64,000 nt of DNA, taken from positions 43,526,488 through 43,590,487 of the forward strand of contig CM073897.1 in the NCBI GenBank assembly GCA_037176705.1. Reading direction: 5' to 3'. This DNA comes from Molossus alvarezi (lineage: Eukaryota > Chordata > Mammalia > Chiroptera > Molossidae). Below, one piece after another: positions 44,394-55,690 of this stretch. Position 1 is the stretch's first letter. Each line of letters opens with the position of its first letter. The notes under the pieces are model-generated. The model saw nothing but the letters and a program-made list of their open reading frames with translations. It had not been told where the DNA came from and did no database searches. The position numbers and the translations under genes were made by a program.

Positions 44394-46577
44394 GACTTCC
44401 GGTCAAGATGGCGGCGTAGGTAAATGCGGTATCGCGTCCTCCCACAACCACATCAAAGTTACAACTAAACTACAGAACAACCATCATTCAAAACCGCCTG
44501 AAATCATGCTGAATGGAAGTCGTACAACTACGGAATAAAAAAAAAAAAGCAGCTACATCCAGACTGGTAGGATGGGCGGCGCGGCGGCGCGAGGGGTGGC
44601 AGCGGCGGGGCGGCGGCGGCGGCGGCGCACTGGCGGTGCGCGGCGGTGAGACGAGCTGGTCCCACACCCAAGCGTGGTGGATAAAAATCAGGAGGCTCCC
44701 GCGGCTGGGAAGGTCCTTCCTGAGGACTGAGGGGTCCCCGTCCCACACCAGGTGCCCCACTCAGGGTTCCAGTGCCAGTAAGAGAAGTCCCCATAACTTC
44801 TGGCTGGACAAACCAGCAGAAACTGAGGCGCCAGAGACATACAGGGAAGAGCTGAGCTGTTTGGCACTGGAGCAAGGGCTGGAGAGGGGGTTTCCTCGGG
44901 GACAAACGTGCTGTAAGAGGCCTTTGTTCCTTTGGTGAGCCCTTCCCGGGGGTGGCAGACAGAAGCCATATCTGGGACTCCAGCAACCTGGCTCACACTG
45001 GTAGCCCCGCCTGCTGACTCCCTGAGGCCCCGCCCCGCCCCACACAACTTTCAAGTCCACCCAAGCTGTTGCCACTTGCTTAACCATAGGATTGGTCAGT
45101 CTTGGATCCTGCTTCAGGTTTTTCCTAAATTCTTTCAAACGAGCAGCATCGGGTCTCAGCGAGCCCCATACCTCTCATTAAGTAATACACAGAAACAAAC
45201 ACGAGCCCCATACCTCTCATTAAGTAATACACAGAAACAAACACAGGGAGGCAGCCAAAATGAGGATACAAAGAAACAGGTCCCAAATGAAAGAGCAGAA
45301 CAAAACCCCAATAAAAGAACTAAGCGAAAGGGAGATAAGCAACCTAACAGATACTGAGTTCAAAATACTGCTTATAAGGATGCTCAATGAACTTAGTGAG
45401 AACCTCAGTGAACTTAGGGAGGGCCTCAAGAGCATAAAAAAGGACCAGTTAGAAATCATGGATACACAGTTAGAATTAAAGGAGGCATTAACTGAAATAA
45501 AGAATAATTTACACTGCTTCAATAATAGAGTATATAAATCCAAGGAGCAAACCATCGATTTGGAATATAAGGAAGCAAAAAATGCCCAATCAGAACAGCA
45601 AAAAGAAAAAAGAATCCAAAAACATGAGGATAGTGTAAGGAGCCTCTGGGACAACTTCAAGCGTGCCAACATTCGCATCTTGAGGGTGCCCGAAGGAGAA
45701 GAGAGAGAACAAGAAATCGAAAACCTGTTTGAAACAATAATGGCAGAAAACTTTCCTAACTTGGTGAAGGAAACAGACATACAAGTCCAGGAAGCACAGA
45801 GAGTCCCAAACAAGATGAACCCCAAGAGGCACACACCAAGACACATCATCATCAAAATGCAAAAGGTTCAAGACAAAGAGAGAATATTAAAAGCAGCAAG
45901 AGAAAGGCAGTTAGTTACCTACAAGGGAGTACCCATTAGGCTGTCAGCTGATTTCTCAAAAGAAACTTTGCAGGCCATAAGGGAGTGGCAAGAAATATTC
46001 AGAGTGATGAAAACCAAGAACCTACAACCAAAATTACTCTATTCTGCAAAGCTGTCATTTAGAATTGATGGAGATATGAAATCTTTCCCAGACAAGAAAA
46101 AGTTAAAGGAGTTCATCACTACCAAACCATTATTATATGAAATGATGAAGGGTCTTTTTGAAGAAAAAGATAAAATGTATGAACAAACAAAATGACAATG
46201 AATACATATCTACCAACAATGGAATCTACAAACAAAATGAACAGGAAGAACAGAAACATTCTCATAGATACAGAGAACATTTTGTTGGTTGCCAGTTGGG
46301 AAGGGGGTTGGGGGAATGGGTGAAAAAGGTGAAGGGATTAAGAAGCACAAATTCATTGCTAGACTGACCAACCTCAAAGGGAAAGGGGTTGGGGGGGGGG
46401 GTGGGAAGAAATAAACCAAAGAACTTATATGCATAACTAATGGACACAGACAATAGTGTGGGAAAAGGTGGGAGGGGGGCGGGAGTGGGGAGGAGGGGGT
46501 CAATGGGGGAAAAATGTGGAACATCTGTAATACATTTTACATCCAAAAATAAAGATTTGAAAAAGAAAAAAAAAAAA
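44394..46577 (+). mobile_element. HAL1 (half-L1) copy C, complete with target duplication
   Basis: 2184 bp from GACTTCCGGTCAAGATGGCG to the A-tail. It is flanked by perfect 16-bp AAGAAAGCATGACTCA at 44378-44393 and 46578-46593. Order: 5' UTR with CGG-rich tract (44577-44645), ORF1 (45260-46195), 3' UTR with a G-rich tract, A-tail. There is no ORF2. A 41-bp block (GAGCCCCATACCTCTCATTA…) is tandemly duplicated just before ORF1, near 45164-45245. It interrupts ORF2 of the younger L1. Confidence 0.94.
45260..46195 (+). CDS. HAL1 ORF1 protein, intact (311 aa)
   Basis: An uninterrupted L1 ORF1-type reading frame: start MRIQRNRSQMKEQNKTPIKE, and a coiled-coil of about residues 20-140 (LIRMLNELSENLSELREGLK). 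An RRM-like segment follows (NIRILRVPEGEEREQEIENL, about 150-190), then a C-terminal domain (VTYKGVPIRLSADFSKETLQ; REWQEIFRVMKTKNLQPKLL) with PDKKKLKEF near the end. ORF1p of L1 forms trimers that coat RNA. An HAL1 supplies no endonuclease or reverse transcriptase and must borrow these from L1. Its length is near that of full ORF1 proteins. Intactness suggests fairly recent insertion. Whether it is translated is unknown. Confidence 0.88.
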   Translation: MRIQRNRSQMKEQNKTPIKELSEREISNLTDTEFKILLIRMLNELSENLSELREGLKSIKKDQLEIMDTQLELKEALTEIKNNLHCFNNRVYKSKEQTIDLEYKEAKNAQSEQQKEKRIQKHEDSVRSLWDNFKRANIRILRVPEGEEREQEIENLFETIMAENFPNLVKETDIQVQEAQRVPNKMNPKRHTPRHIIIKMQKVQDKERILKAARERQLVTYKGVPIRLSADFSKETLQAIREWQEIFRVMKTKNLQPKLLYSAKLSFRIDGDMKSFPDKKKLKEFITTKPLLYEMMKGLFEEKDKMYEQTK

Positions 46578-49500
46578 AAGAAAGCATGACTCATATTATG
46601 TTGTTTACAAGAGACCCATCTCACAACAAAAGACTCACATACGTTGAAAGTGAAGGGATGGAAAAAAATCTTCCAAGCAAACGGAAAGGAAAAAAAGCTG
46701 GGGTAGCAATACTCATATCTGATAAAATAGATTTCAGAATGAAGGCCATAATTAGAGACACAGAAGGCCACTACGTAACATTGAAAGGATCTATCCAACA
46801 GGAAGATATAACCTTGATAAACATATATGCACCCAATACAGGAGCACCAAAATATATTTAAAAACTTCTGGAGGACTTCAAAGGAGAAATCGATAGCAAT
46901 ACAATCAGAGCAGGGGACTTCAACACCCTGCTGACATCACTGGATAGATCCTCTAGACAAAAAGTTAGCAACGAAACAGAGACTCTAAATGAAGCACTAG
47001 ACCAAATGGATTTAATAGATATCTACAGAGAACTACATCCCAAAACTACAGAATTCACATTATTCTCAAGTGCACATGGGACAGTCTCACAGATAGACCA
47101 CATATTAGGGCACAAACTAAGTCTCTACAAGTTCAAGAAGATTGAAATCATATCAAGCATCTTCTCAGATCACAATGGCATGAAACTAGATATCAATTTC
47201 AAGAAGAACATACAAAGACATTTGAACACATGGAAGCTAAATAGCACGTTATTAAACAATGAATGTGTCACCGAGGAGATCAAGGAAGAAATAAAAAACT
47301 TCATGGAAACCAATGAAAATGAAGACACAACAACACAAAATCTATGGGATGCAGTGAAAGCAGTACTGAGAGGGAAGTTCATAGCACTACAGGCCTACCT
47401 CAAAAAAGAAGAAAAATCTCTAATAGACTATCTAACCTCACAACTTAAAGAACTAGAGAGCAAACAAACAAACAAACAAAAACCCAGAGCAAGTAGAAGG
47501 AAGGAAATAGTAAGGATCAGAGCAGAAATAAATGGCATACAGACCAAAAAAACAATTCAAAGGATCAATAAAACAAAGAGCTGGTATTTCAAAAAGATAA
47601 ACAAGATTGATGGACCCTTAGCTAGACTCACTAAGAAACAAAGAGAGAGAACCCAAATACACAAAATCAGATAAAGAGGAGAGATAACAACTGACACCAC
47701 AGAAGTACAAAAGATCGTTAACAACTACTATGAACATTTATATGGCAACAAATTCAACAATCTAAACGAAATGGACACATTTCTAGAAACACATATTCTC
47801 CCAAAACTGGATCAGGAAGAGATAGAAAACTTGAACAGACCAATAACAACAGAAGAAATTGAAGATGTAATCAAGACTCTCCCAGCAAACAAAACCCAGG
47901 CACAGATGGCTTCACGGGGGAGTTTTACCGAACATTCAAAGAAGAACTAATACCCATTCTTCTCAAACTATTTCAAAAAATTCAAGAAGAAGGAAGATTT
48001 CCAAACTCGTTTTATGAAGCCAGCATAATTCTAATTCCAAAACCTGAAAAAGACACAACAAAGAAAGAAAACTACAGGCCAATATCCCTGATGAATATAG
48101 ATGCCAAAATCCTGAACAAAATACTAGCAAATTGGCTCCAGCAATACACCAAACAAATTATCCACCATGACCAAGTGGGATTCATCCCAGGGATGCAAGG
48201 CTGGTACAATATTCGCAAATCCATAAATGTGATACACCACATAAGTAAAACGAAGAATAAAAACCACATGATAATATTAATAGATTATGAAAAGGCCTTC
48301 GACAAAATCCAGCATCCATTTCTGATAAAAACGCTCAGCAGTGTGGGAATAGAGGGATCATATCTCGACATAATAAAGGCCATATATGAAAGACCTACAG
48401 CCAGCATCATCATACTCAATGGGCAAAAACTAAAAGCATTTCCCTTAAGAACAGGAACAAGGCAAGGATGCCCACTTTCGCCACTCCTATTTAACATGGT
48501 ACTGGAAGTCTTACCCACAGCAATCAGACAGGAAGAAAAAATAAAAGGGATCCAAATTGGAAAGAAGGAAGTGAAGTTGTCATTATTTGCAGATGACATG
48601 ATACTATACATAGAAAACCCCAAAGACTCCATCAGAAGTTTACTAGACTTAATAAGTGAATTCGGCAAAGTAGCAGGATACAAAATTAACATCAAGAAAT
48701 CAACGGTAGTCTTATCCACCAATGATGAACTCACAGAATGAGAAACTGAAAAAACAATCCCATTTACATTGCGGCACAAAAATTAAGATACCTAGGAATA
48801 AACTTAACCAAAAAAATAACATTGAAAAATGAAATAGAGGAAGATATAAAACAGTGGAAGCACATACCCTGTTCATGGGTTGGAAGAATTAACATCATTA
48901 AAATGTCCATATTACCCAAAGAAATCTATAGATTCAATGCAATCCCCATAAAAATACCAATGGCATACTTCACAGAGTTAGAACAATTACTTCAAAAGTT
49001 CACATGGAACCAAAAAAGTCCTCGAATAGCCACAGCAATCTTGAAAAGGAAGAACAAAGTTGGAGGGATCACAATTTGACAAAGGTAGCAAGAGCATACA
49101 GTGGAGTAAGGACAGCCTCTTTAATAAATGGTGCTGCGAAAATTGGACAGCTACTTGCAAAAAAATGAAACTAGACCATCAACTTACACCCTACACGAGA
49201 ATAAACTCAAAATGGATAAAAGACTTAAATGTATCTCATGAATCCATAAAAATCCTAGAAGAGACTGTAGGCAACAAAATCTCAGACATCATACGCAGCA
49301 GAATTTTTACTGACACATCACCTAAGGCAATAGAAATAAAGGGGAAAATGAACACATGGGACTACATCAAACTCAAAAGCTTCTGCACAGTGAAAGATGC
49401 AATCATCAAAACAGAAAGGCTACCCACTGTATGGGAGAGCATAATTGCCAATGATATATCAGATAAGGGGTTAATTTTCAATACATATAGAGTGCTCATA

Positions 49501-51170
49501 CAACTCCACAAAAGGAAGACAAAGAATCCAATTAAAAAATGGGCAGAGGAGCTAAATAGACACCTCTCCAAACAGGACATACAAATGGCAAAGAAACATA
49601 TGAAGAAATGCTCATCATTACTAATCATCAGAGAGATATAAATTAAAACAACAATGAGGTATCACCTCACACCTGTCAGAATGGCCGCCATCAACAAATC
49701 ATCAAACAACAAGTGTTGGCGAGGGTGTGGAGAAAAGGGGACTCTAGTACACTGCTGGTGGGAATGCAGACTGGTGCAGCCACTATGGAAAACAATATGG
49801 TGTTACCTCAAAAAATTAAAAATTGAACTTCCATTTGACCCAGTGATCCCACTTCTAGGAATATACCCTAAGAAGCCTAAAACACCAATCAGAAAGAATA
49901 TAGGTACCCCCATGTTTGTAGCAGCACTATTTACAATAGCTAAGATCTGGAAACAGCCCAAGTGTCCATCAGTAGACGAATGGATAAAGAAGCTCTGGTA
50001 CATATACACAATGGAGTACTACGCAGCTGTAAGAAAGAAAGATCTCTTGTCCTTTGAGACTACATGGAGGGACCTTGAAAGTATCATCCTAAGTGAAACA
50101 AGCCAAACAGAGAAAGACAAGTTTCATATGATCTCACTTATTTGTGGAATATAATGAATATAACAGTCTGAGGAATGGGGTAGTCCCAGAGACGCAGAAG
50201 TGGGGTACAGACTGACAATCCCCAGAAGAGGAGATCGTGGGGGAGAGATAAACCACAGAACTTATATGCATGTATGCATGAACAGTGGACATGGACAACA
50301 AACTGGGGAAAGGGCAGGGAGGGAGGGGGAGTGGGGAATCAGTGGGGGAAAAAGGAGAAACATCTGTAACAAAAATTAATTAATAAAAAAATAAAAATAA
50401 ATAAAAAGCTTTTGCAGAGCAAAAGAAACTGACAACAAAACAAAAGGGCAGTAACCAAATGGGAGATATTTGCAAACAACAACTCCAACAAAGGTTTAAT
50501 ATCCCGAATATATAAAGAACACATACATAAACAGTCCAATTTAAACATGGGCAGAGGACCTGAACAGACACCTCTCCCAAGAAGACTTACAAATGGCCAA
50601 TAGTTATATGAAAAGATGTTCAACTTCACTAGCTATTAGGGAAATGAAAATCAAAACTACAATGAGATACCACCTCACACCTTTTAGAATGGCTGTTATC
50701 AACCAGACAGGTAATGACAAGTGCTGGAGAGGTTGTGAAGAAAAGGGAACCCTCATTCACTGCTGGTGGGAATGTAGACTGGTACAGCCACTGTGGAAAA
50801 CAGTATGGAGGCTCCTCAAAAACTTAAAAATAGAGTTACCATACGACTCAGCAATTCCTCTCCTGGGTATCTACCCCCTCCCCCATAAAAATCTCCAAAC
50901 ATGTATTCGGAAAGATATATGCCCCCTTATGTTCATTGCAGCACTATTCACAGTGGCCAAGACATGGAAACAACCAAAGTACCCTCCAATAGATGATTGG
51001 ATAAAGAAGATGTATTACATATATACAATGGAATACTATTCAACCACCGGAAAAGATGAAATACTGACATTTGCAACAACATGGATGGACCTTGAGAATA
51101 TTATGCTAAATGAAATAAGTCAGAAAAAGCTATGAACACATGACTTCACTCATATGTGGAATATGAAAAA

Positions 51171-52585
51171 CTTTTTGAGTTGGGACACCATGATCAATTA
51201 ATCATTACAAAGAATCCCTGTGGAATAAAGCATTCTGATAACCATTCCAGGCTTGTCCCTATTGTAGAAACTATGCCTACCATGTCTTAGTCAGTCAGTG
51301 CTGCTACATGGCCTCTGCCACAGCAGGATCTCATCATTGCCTTTGAATTCAGGATGCCAGTTTCAGTGGCAGCATCTCTCACCTTTATTCAGGCATAGAG
51401 GAGAGCCACTGTAGCGCTCTTCATGGAAGCTGACACTTTCCCCACCAGTGTATTTCCAGTGTCCTCTGAGACCTCCCTTAGAACATGATAGGGAGTGGGT
51501 TAGCTTATCATGGGTGATAGCATTCCAGCAAACCTTTTTTATTTTTTGGTATGTGCCCCTAGTAGGAACTGAACCCAGGACTCTCTGGTCCGCAGACCAA
51601 TGCTCCAACTGCTTAGCCAAGCTAGCCAGGGCAAACTTTTCTTAATAAATGTTTGGATACTTTCTTCTATATAACACCAATTCCATTAAGCATAGGCCAC
51701 TGTTGAGCCAAGGTTTCAGATATCCAAAGAAACAATTAGAATCACTTCGAGATGCATAATTCCTGGATTCTGGTAAATTGAATTCGCCTCTAGTAGGTGT
51801 ACTCATATCAGTAAATTTTCACACCAATGAAGGACTAGGCTTATCAGACTTGGGTGGAGAGACTGCTTCTGTTGGCAAGGGAGATTCTGTAGGGCTTGGA
51901 GTTTTAGTTTTAGTGTACTAAGAATAAACCTGGAAAGAAAGTGTTAGTAACTCATTCCCCTTCTATCTAGAGATGCTCAGAGAGAAATGAATGACCTCAA
52001 TCAAAACTCCTTTAAACATGCTAATAACACAGCCTTCTGGGAAACACATATAAAGATGTTTATTAGCCAAAGATAATGAGAGTCCTTATCAGTAAAAATA
52101 TCAAGCAAGATATAACCTGGTTTATTTCTGGGTTGCTTATTGTAAAGAAACCTGGAATTTATGGATTTGTAGGGTGGGAGACATGGCTGGCTCGAGTTGT
52201 ATAATTAATGGGATATAAGATTTGTATGCTCCATAACCACAGAGTCTCCTTCTATGAAGCAGTGTTTCCACATACTTTGCCCAAAACACACCACACGTTT
52301 TAAGTCCAAGACCAGAATGTAGCCTAGCACAGAAGAGAAAATAATTTTTTATGAGTACTTGCATTTGAAAGGATCAGATTTCACCAAGGGAAACAATTTT
52401 ATCTGTACTTATAATTGCCTATATTCTTTAAATCACTAGTTAAGATTAGTGTTGGGTAAAGTCACAGAATCACATAGACTCGTGTGTCTGATTTGACAGT
52501 TAAACCTTTGTGTTGTGATGCATTTGGTTTGCTAATAGGTTATTTAAGATTTTTGTGTCTATGTGCATAGAAGAGATAGGTCTGT
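51171..52585. other. Intron sequence, largely unrecognised
   Basis: Apart from the half-Ves at 51537-51632 no gene is seen. Parts of 51230-51500 and 51640-51910 read like decayed repeat sequence, but I cannot name them. Confidence 0.4.
51537..51632 (-). mobile_element. Half-Ves: tRNA-like head plus A-tail only
   Basis: On the minus strand: GCCCTGGCTAGCTTGGCTAA … GGGTTCAGTTCCTACTAGGG, ending GCACATACC followed at once by A-rich sequence. It has the same 3' junction as the copy at 6711-6806. The flanks GCAAACCTTTTTTA and GCAAACTTTTCTTA suggest a target duplication. More diverged than the other copy. Confidence 0.78.
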
Positions 52586-52589
52586 GTAT

Positions 52590-53010
52590 TCACGTGTTGC
52601 TTAATGATGGGAATGTCTGAGAAATACATTCTTTGGTGATTGTGTGATTGTGCAACATCATAGAGTGTACTTAGTCAACCCTGATTGTTATAGCCTATTG
52701 CCCCTAGGCTACAAACCTGTACAGCGTCTCACTGTATTGAAAAATGTAGGCAATTCTGAGACAATGTGTATCTAAACAAAACTAAACATAGAAAAGGTAC
52801 TGTGCTTCTCTCCCATTGGAGTGCAGTAGGATACTGTATTTACACCAGCATCACCACAAATACTTGACTAATGCATTGCTCAGTAACATTATGATGGCTA
52901 CAATGTAACTAGTGATAGAAAATTTTCAGCCCATTATAATCTAATGGGACCACCTTTGTAGATGAGGATTGTCATTGACCAAAATGTTATTTTGGCACAT
53001 GACTGTATTT
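52590..53010. mobile_element. DNA transposon remnant
   Basis: Begins near TTCACGTGTTGCTTAATGAT and ends TTTTGGCACATGACTGTAT. Inside are CATCATAGAGTGTACTTAGT, CTAGGCTACAAACCTGTACA and ATAATCTAATGGGACCACC. This order is that of a common old mammalian non-autonomous DNA element whose name I cannot fix from memory. No transposase. Confidence 0.6.
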
Positions 53011-54037
53011 TGTATATCCTTGTAATGTTCTTGTTGAGGTTAGGTATCGATATTTTATAGGTTTTAAAAGAGAAATTAGAAAATGTTACCTTTCGAATTC
53101 TCTGGAAGAGTTTGTTAAAGATTGGAAATATTTCTTAAATACAGAGATGGGCAAAACTAGGATTACAGTTGAACAGCCATGCAAGTTATGATTATTACAG
53201 TAGCTTTATTAATGGTGTTTCCCATACCACAATTGTAAATCTATTGCCCAACCCTGTATTTGGTAAAATTAAACATCCATGCTAGCAAAACTTGGAGTTA
53301 TTTTGTGAGAGGTTTAATTATGGTTTAAATTACTTTAATAGATATACAGATCATGGAAAGGAAGGAACTAAATGCTCTCTAAAAAGCAGGACAATGTAGA
53401 AAGTCTTTACATTTCCAGGGGAAGAAATTAAAGTTATATGTACTTGGTCTCAATGTTTTCTTATTTTTTTCCCTCTATAAAGTATACAGTGTTCTGGCAA
53501 GCAGAATCTTTTTATCTGTTCATAAAATATTTACTGAGTGCTTACTGTGTGTCAGACATTCTGCAAGGCACTGAGTATGTAATCATAAATAGTATCCTAT
53601 ATCTCATGAAGTTTAGAGTCTGTAGGGGAAAACATACATTGAAAAGGTAATTCTAAAATGTTACTTATTTGTGACTGTATTGAGTTTAATTAAAAAACGA
53701 AAGTAGTGAACATCTGTAATGGCCATTGTTGACACTGAGTGAGAGATGCCAGGCAATGTTGGGGGCCCAGCTGAGGCTGGAGATGACAATAAGTAAACAT
53801 CAGACCACGTAGCTGTGGAATTAGTTTCTAGCCCTACTGCACAACAAAGACTTGGGAGCAAAGAAGGTAAACGGTTGGATCCACCCAGTACTGGGGATGT
53901 GCAGGATGGTCAGATTAAAAGGATGAGGAAATGAGGTCCCTGACATGGTGGGGACACACATACAATTCCCACGGACAGTTCCGATCCAAGCCTGGTGCCT
54001 GGAAATCAGAAGATTTTTTGTTTGTTTGTTTCCTCAG
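53011..54037. other. Intron end before exon d
   Basis: 53515-53625 (TATTTACTGAGTGCTTACTG; GCAAGGCACTGAGTATGTAA) resembles an ancient mammalian repeat. Otherwise nothing is recognised until the acceptor TTTGTTTCCTCAG. Confidence 0.4.
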
Positions 54038-54136
54038 ATTCTGATTGTGCTAGTGATTCTGATATGCACATTTTTCATGGCGGTTTTATGCATTTACTGG
54101 AATGACAGGTGGCTGACATTTGGGCTCTCACTGAAG
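54038..54136 (+). CDS. GDPD4: GDPD-family membrane phosphodiesterase, exon d
   Basis: A 99-bp phase 0-0 exon: acceptor TTTGTTTCCTCAG, donor AAG|GTAAGC. It reads ILIVLVILICTFFMAVLCIY followed by WNDRWLTFGLSLK. This is a membrane helix and the short 'W..EW…SL' loop conserved in GDE2/3/6. It joins in frame to 34222 and, across a 70-bp intron, to 54207. Confidence 0.88.
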
Positions 54137-54206
54137 GTAAGCATCATCCTGTAGGTCTAGCACTGTTTGTCCAGTGTGGCCAGCCTGACTTTTGGCTTCC
54201 TCCCAG

Positions 54207-54300
54207 GTCTTTGCTCCCTACCTGCACCTGAGCTGCATAACCATGATGGTTCTCCTTTCCTATCCCGTGGCCTTCTATTTGGTCACTTTGGAACAAGAAG
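54207..54300 (+). CDS. GDPD4: GDPD-family membrane phosphodiesterase, exon e
   Basis: Acceptor TTGGCTTCCTCCCAG, donor GAAG|GTACGT. It reads VFAPYLHLSCITMMVLLSYP then VAFYLVTLEQE plus one base. The 'APYLHL' start and 'PVA' motif match the 'APFLH' helix of GDE-type membrane phosphodiesterases. The leftover G completes an Ala codon with the next exon (55161), and by chance also with 56071. Confidence 0.9.
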
Positions 54301-55160
54301 GTACGTCATGTGGGTGGAGCCTTATCCTTTCAGCTCTGGCTTTAGCTTGCATCCTCTGCTCAGTGAAACACAAGCTTGGTAGAGAGCCACCACAATGCCG
54401 CTTTGAAATTCCTTTAGCTTACTGCTCAGGCATGCTCCTTGTGGCCAAACTCACAACTCCACGTGGACTGTCAGAACATTTTCCTGATCAAACAGGCCTT
54501 CTTCTAAAGAGGGATTCTCCTTCTAGGAAAATAAGAAGTATCTCCATGTTGTTACACAGTGACTGTGTGGAAATGAAAAGGGGTTGGGGGGAGAATAGAG
54601 GCCATTTTAATTTTATGTGACAGAGTGATGGTACTAGTCACAGTTCCTTTAGATTGTATTGAAATATTACTAGCTTCAGCTAATGAACTCATACTAGGTC
54701 CAGATATCCCTGGTTACATTCTAGTAATGCAAATCAGGTCCCTGTGAGTCCCTGTCACACCTGGGAACTTATAGCAGAAGCAGAAATGTCTTCGTCTCCC
54801 ACTGGTTTTCTCTCCATTCTTTGCTCCAATATCATGGAAATATAAGAAAATCTGAGCTGTACATTAAATTGTTTTGAGAATGGAGTTATCCCACAGCACC
54901 CTTACTGAGAAACCAGTAGGATCTTTTTTCTGTGTCTCTTTTTACTGTTGGTTAAACAAGGATTGTTTGCCTCCTGGTTGCACAAGGCTGGAGACAAGAG
55001 AAAAACTGGATTGGTTGTGTTGCCATTGTGTGTTTGTACCTGTGTGTATGTGTGTACACATATATGTGTATGAGGAAGGTGAATTGTAGGAAATGTTTTG
55101 GGGAAAGAGCTTAAAGGGAACAATAATGAATTCTTTTCTCTTTCATTTTTGAAATTTTAG

Positions 55161-55238
55161 CTATATTCAGAAGAGACAAGATTACACATCATAAGAGAAA
55201 GAGAAGCAAGATATTTTCTAGACTCACAAAGCTGAGAG
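55161..55238 (+). CDS. GDPD4: GDPD-family membrane phosphodiesterase, exon f (basic loop)
   Basis: A 78-bp exon too short to show as a long reading frame: acceptor TTTTTGAAATTTTAG, donor GAGAG|GTTAGA. With the preceding G it reads AIFRRDKITHHKRKRSKIFS and RLTKLR, then splits an Ala codon with 56071 (…LR-A-AQVAIG…). It would add a strongly basic cytosolic loop between two helices. Both phases fit, but because 54300 also splices in frame to 56071, the exon could be alternative. Support comes from phase, splice sites and character only. Confidence 0.68.
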
Positions 55239-55376
55239 GTTAGAGCTGGAGATACAGATTTGCAAGTGACTGATGTATAGGTGGTAAATTAAAAATGTAC
55301 AAATTGGTAAAATCCTCAGAGGTCTACAATTATAAGTGTTGGAGAGTGGCCAGTGATAACAGGCATTGTGGATGAG

Positions 55377-55447
<71 letters not shown>
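55377..55447. repeat. (GT)n(GA)n compound microsatellite
   Basis: About 20 GT units run directly into about 15 GA units, in the short intron between exons f and g. Confidence 0.97.
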
Positions 55448-55450
<3 letters not shown>

Positions 55451-55690
55451 CTAATACCTAATATTTATTGAGTACCTATTATGGGTAAACACTGTTATAT
55501 CAACTCTATGAGGTAATTGTTAGCAGCAAAATAGCCCCATTTTTCAGAATGAAGCAAATGGAGACCCACAGAGGTTAAGCAGTGTGTCCACAGTCACACA
55601 TTAGACAGTGGTAGTGTCTGGCTTTGACCTCAGACTCTGTCCGCCAGTGCCCCTTCCACTCTACTGCACTGCCTTACATATAGAGCCATT
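55448..55690 (-). repeat. MIR SINE
   Basis: A reverse-oriented MIR in good order: ATATTTATTGAGTACCTATT, ACTCTATGAGGTAATTGTTA, CCCATTTTTCAGAATGAAGC, ACCCACAGAGGTTAAGCAGT, CCACAGTCACACATTAGACA, CACTCTACTGCACTGCCTTA. Confidence 0.85.

Larger units (their letters stand above)
44290..50154 (+). pseudogene. L1 ORF2, broken
   Basis: Starts MAINKYISTITLNVNGLNAP at 44290 and is split by HAL1 copy C after the codons for RKHDS. It resumes at 46594 with the endonuclease ([23 protein letters not shown]), then reverse transcriptase ([37 protein letters not shown] at about 48590) and the C-terminal [18 protein letters not shown], ending SLICGI at 50154. An internal stop (46861), frameshifts and the deletion near 49078 inactivate it. 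Confidence 0.88.
41103..50402 (+). mobile_element. Near full-length younger L1 with two insertions
   Basis: The 5' end starts AGGAAGAGGAAATGGCGGCG. It has a GC-rich 5' UTR with tandem monomers, ORF1 from 42488, ORF2 from 44290, a G-rich 3' UTR (GGGAGGGAGGGGGAGTGGGG) and an A-rich tail to 50402. The 15-bp target duplication (41088-41102, 50403-50417) has one mismatch. Subtracting the DENR retrocopy and HAL1 leaves about 6.2-6.3 kb, normal L1 length. A gap of about 140 bp in ORF2 near 49078 and several stops show it is inactive. Confidence 0.9.
35530..51170 (+). mobile_element. Old L1, split by a younger L1
   Basis: The left part is 35530-41087: probable 5' UTR, ORF1 from about 36424, then ORF2 from about 37700. 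ORF2 shows the endonuclease region (LISDKIDFKIK) and reverse transcriptase ([18 protein letters not shown]). The right part is 50418-51170, the ORF2 C-terminus reading [20 protein letters not shown]. The junction words AAAAAGCTTCTGCAG (41088-41102) and AAAAAGCTTTTGCAG (50403-50417) are the target duplication of the inserted L1. Many stops and shifts make it inactive. Confidence 0.85.

Noticed and set aside
44577..44645. CGG tract as a CpG-island promoter of a host gene
   Set aside because: It lies inside the HAL1 5' UTR between its start and ORF1, within clear target duplications.
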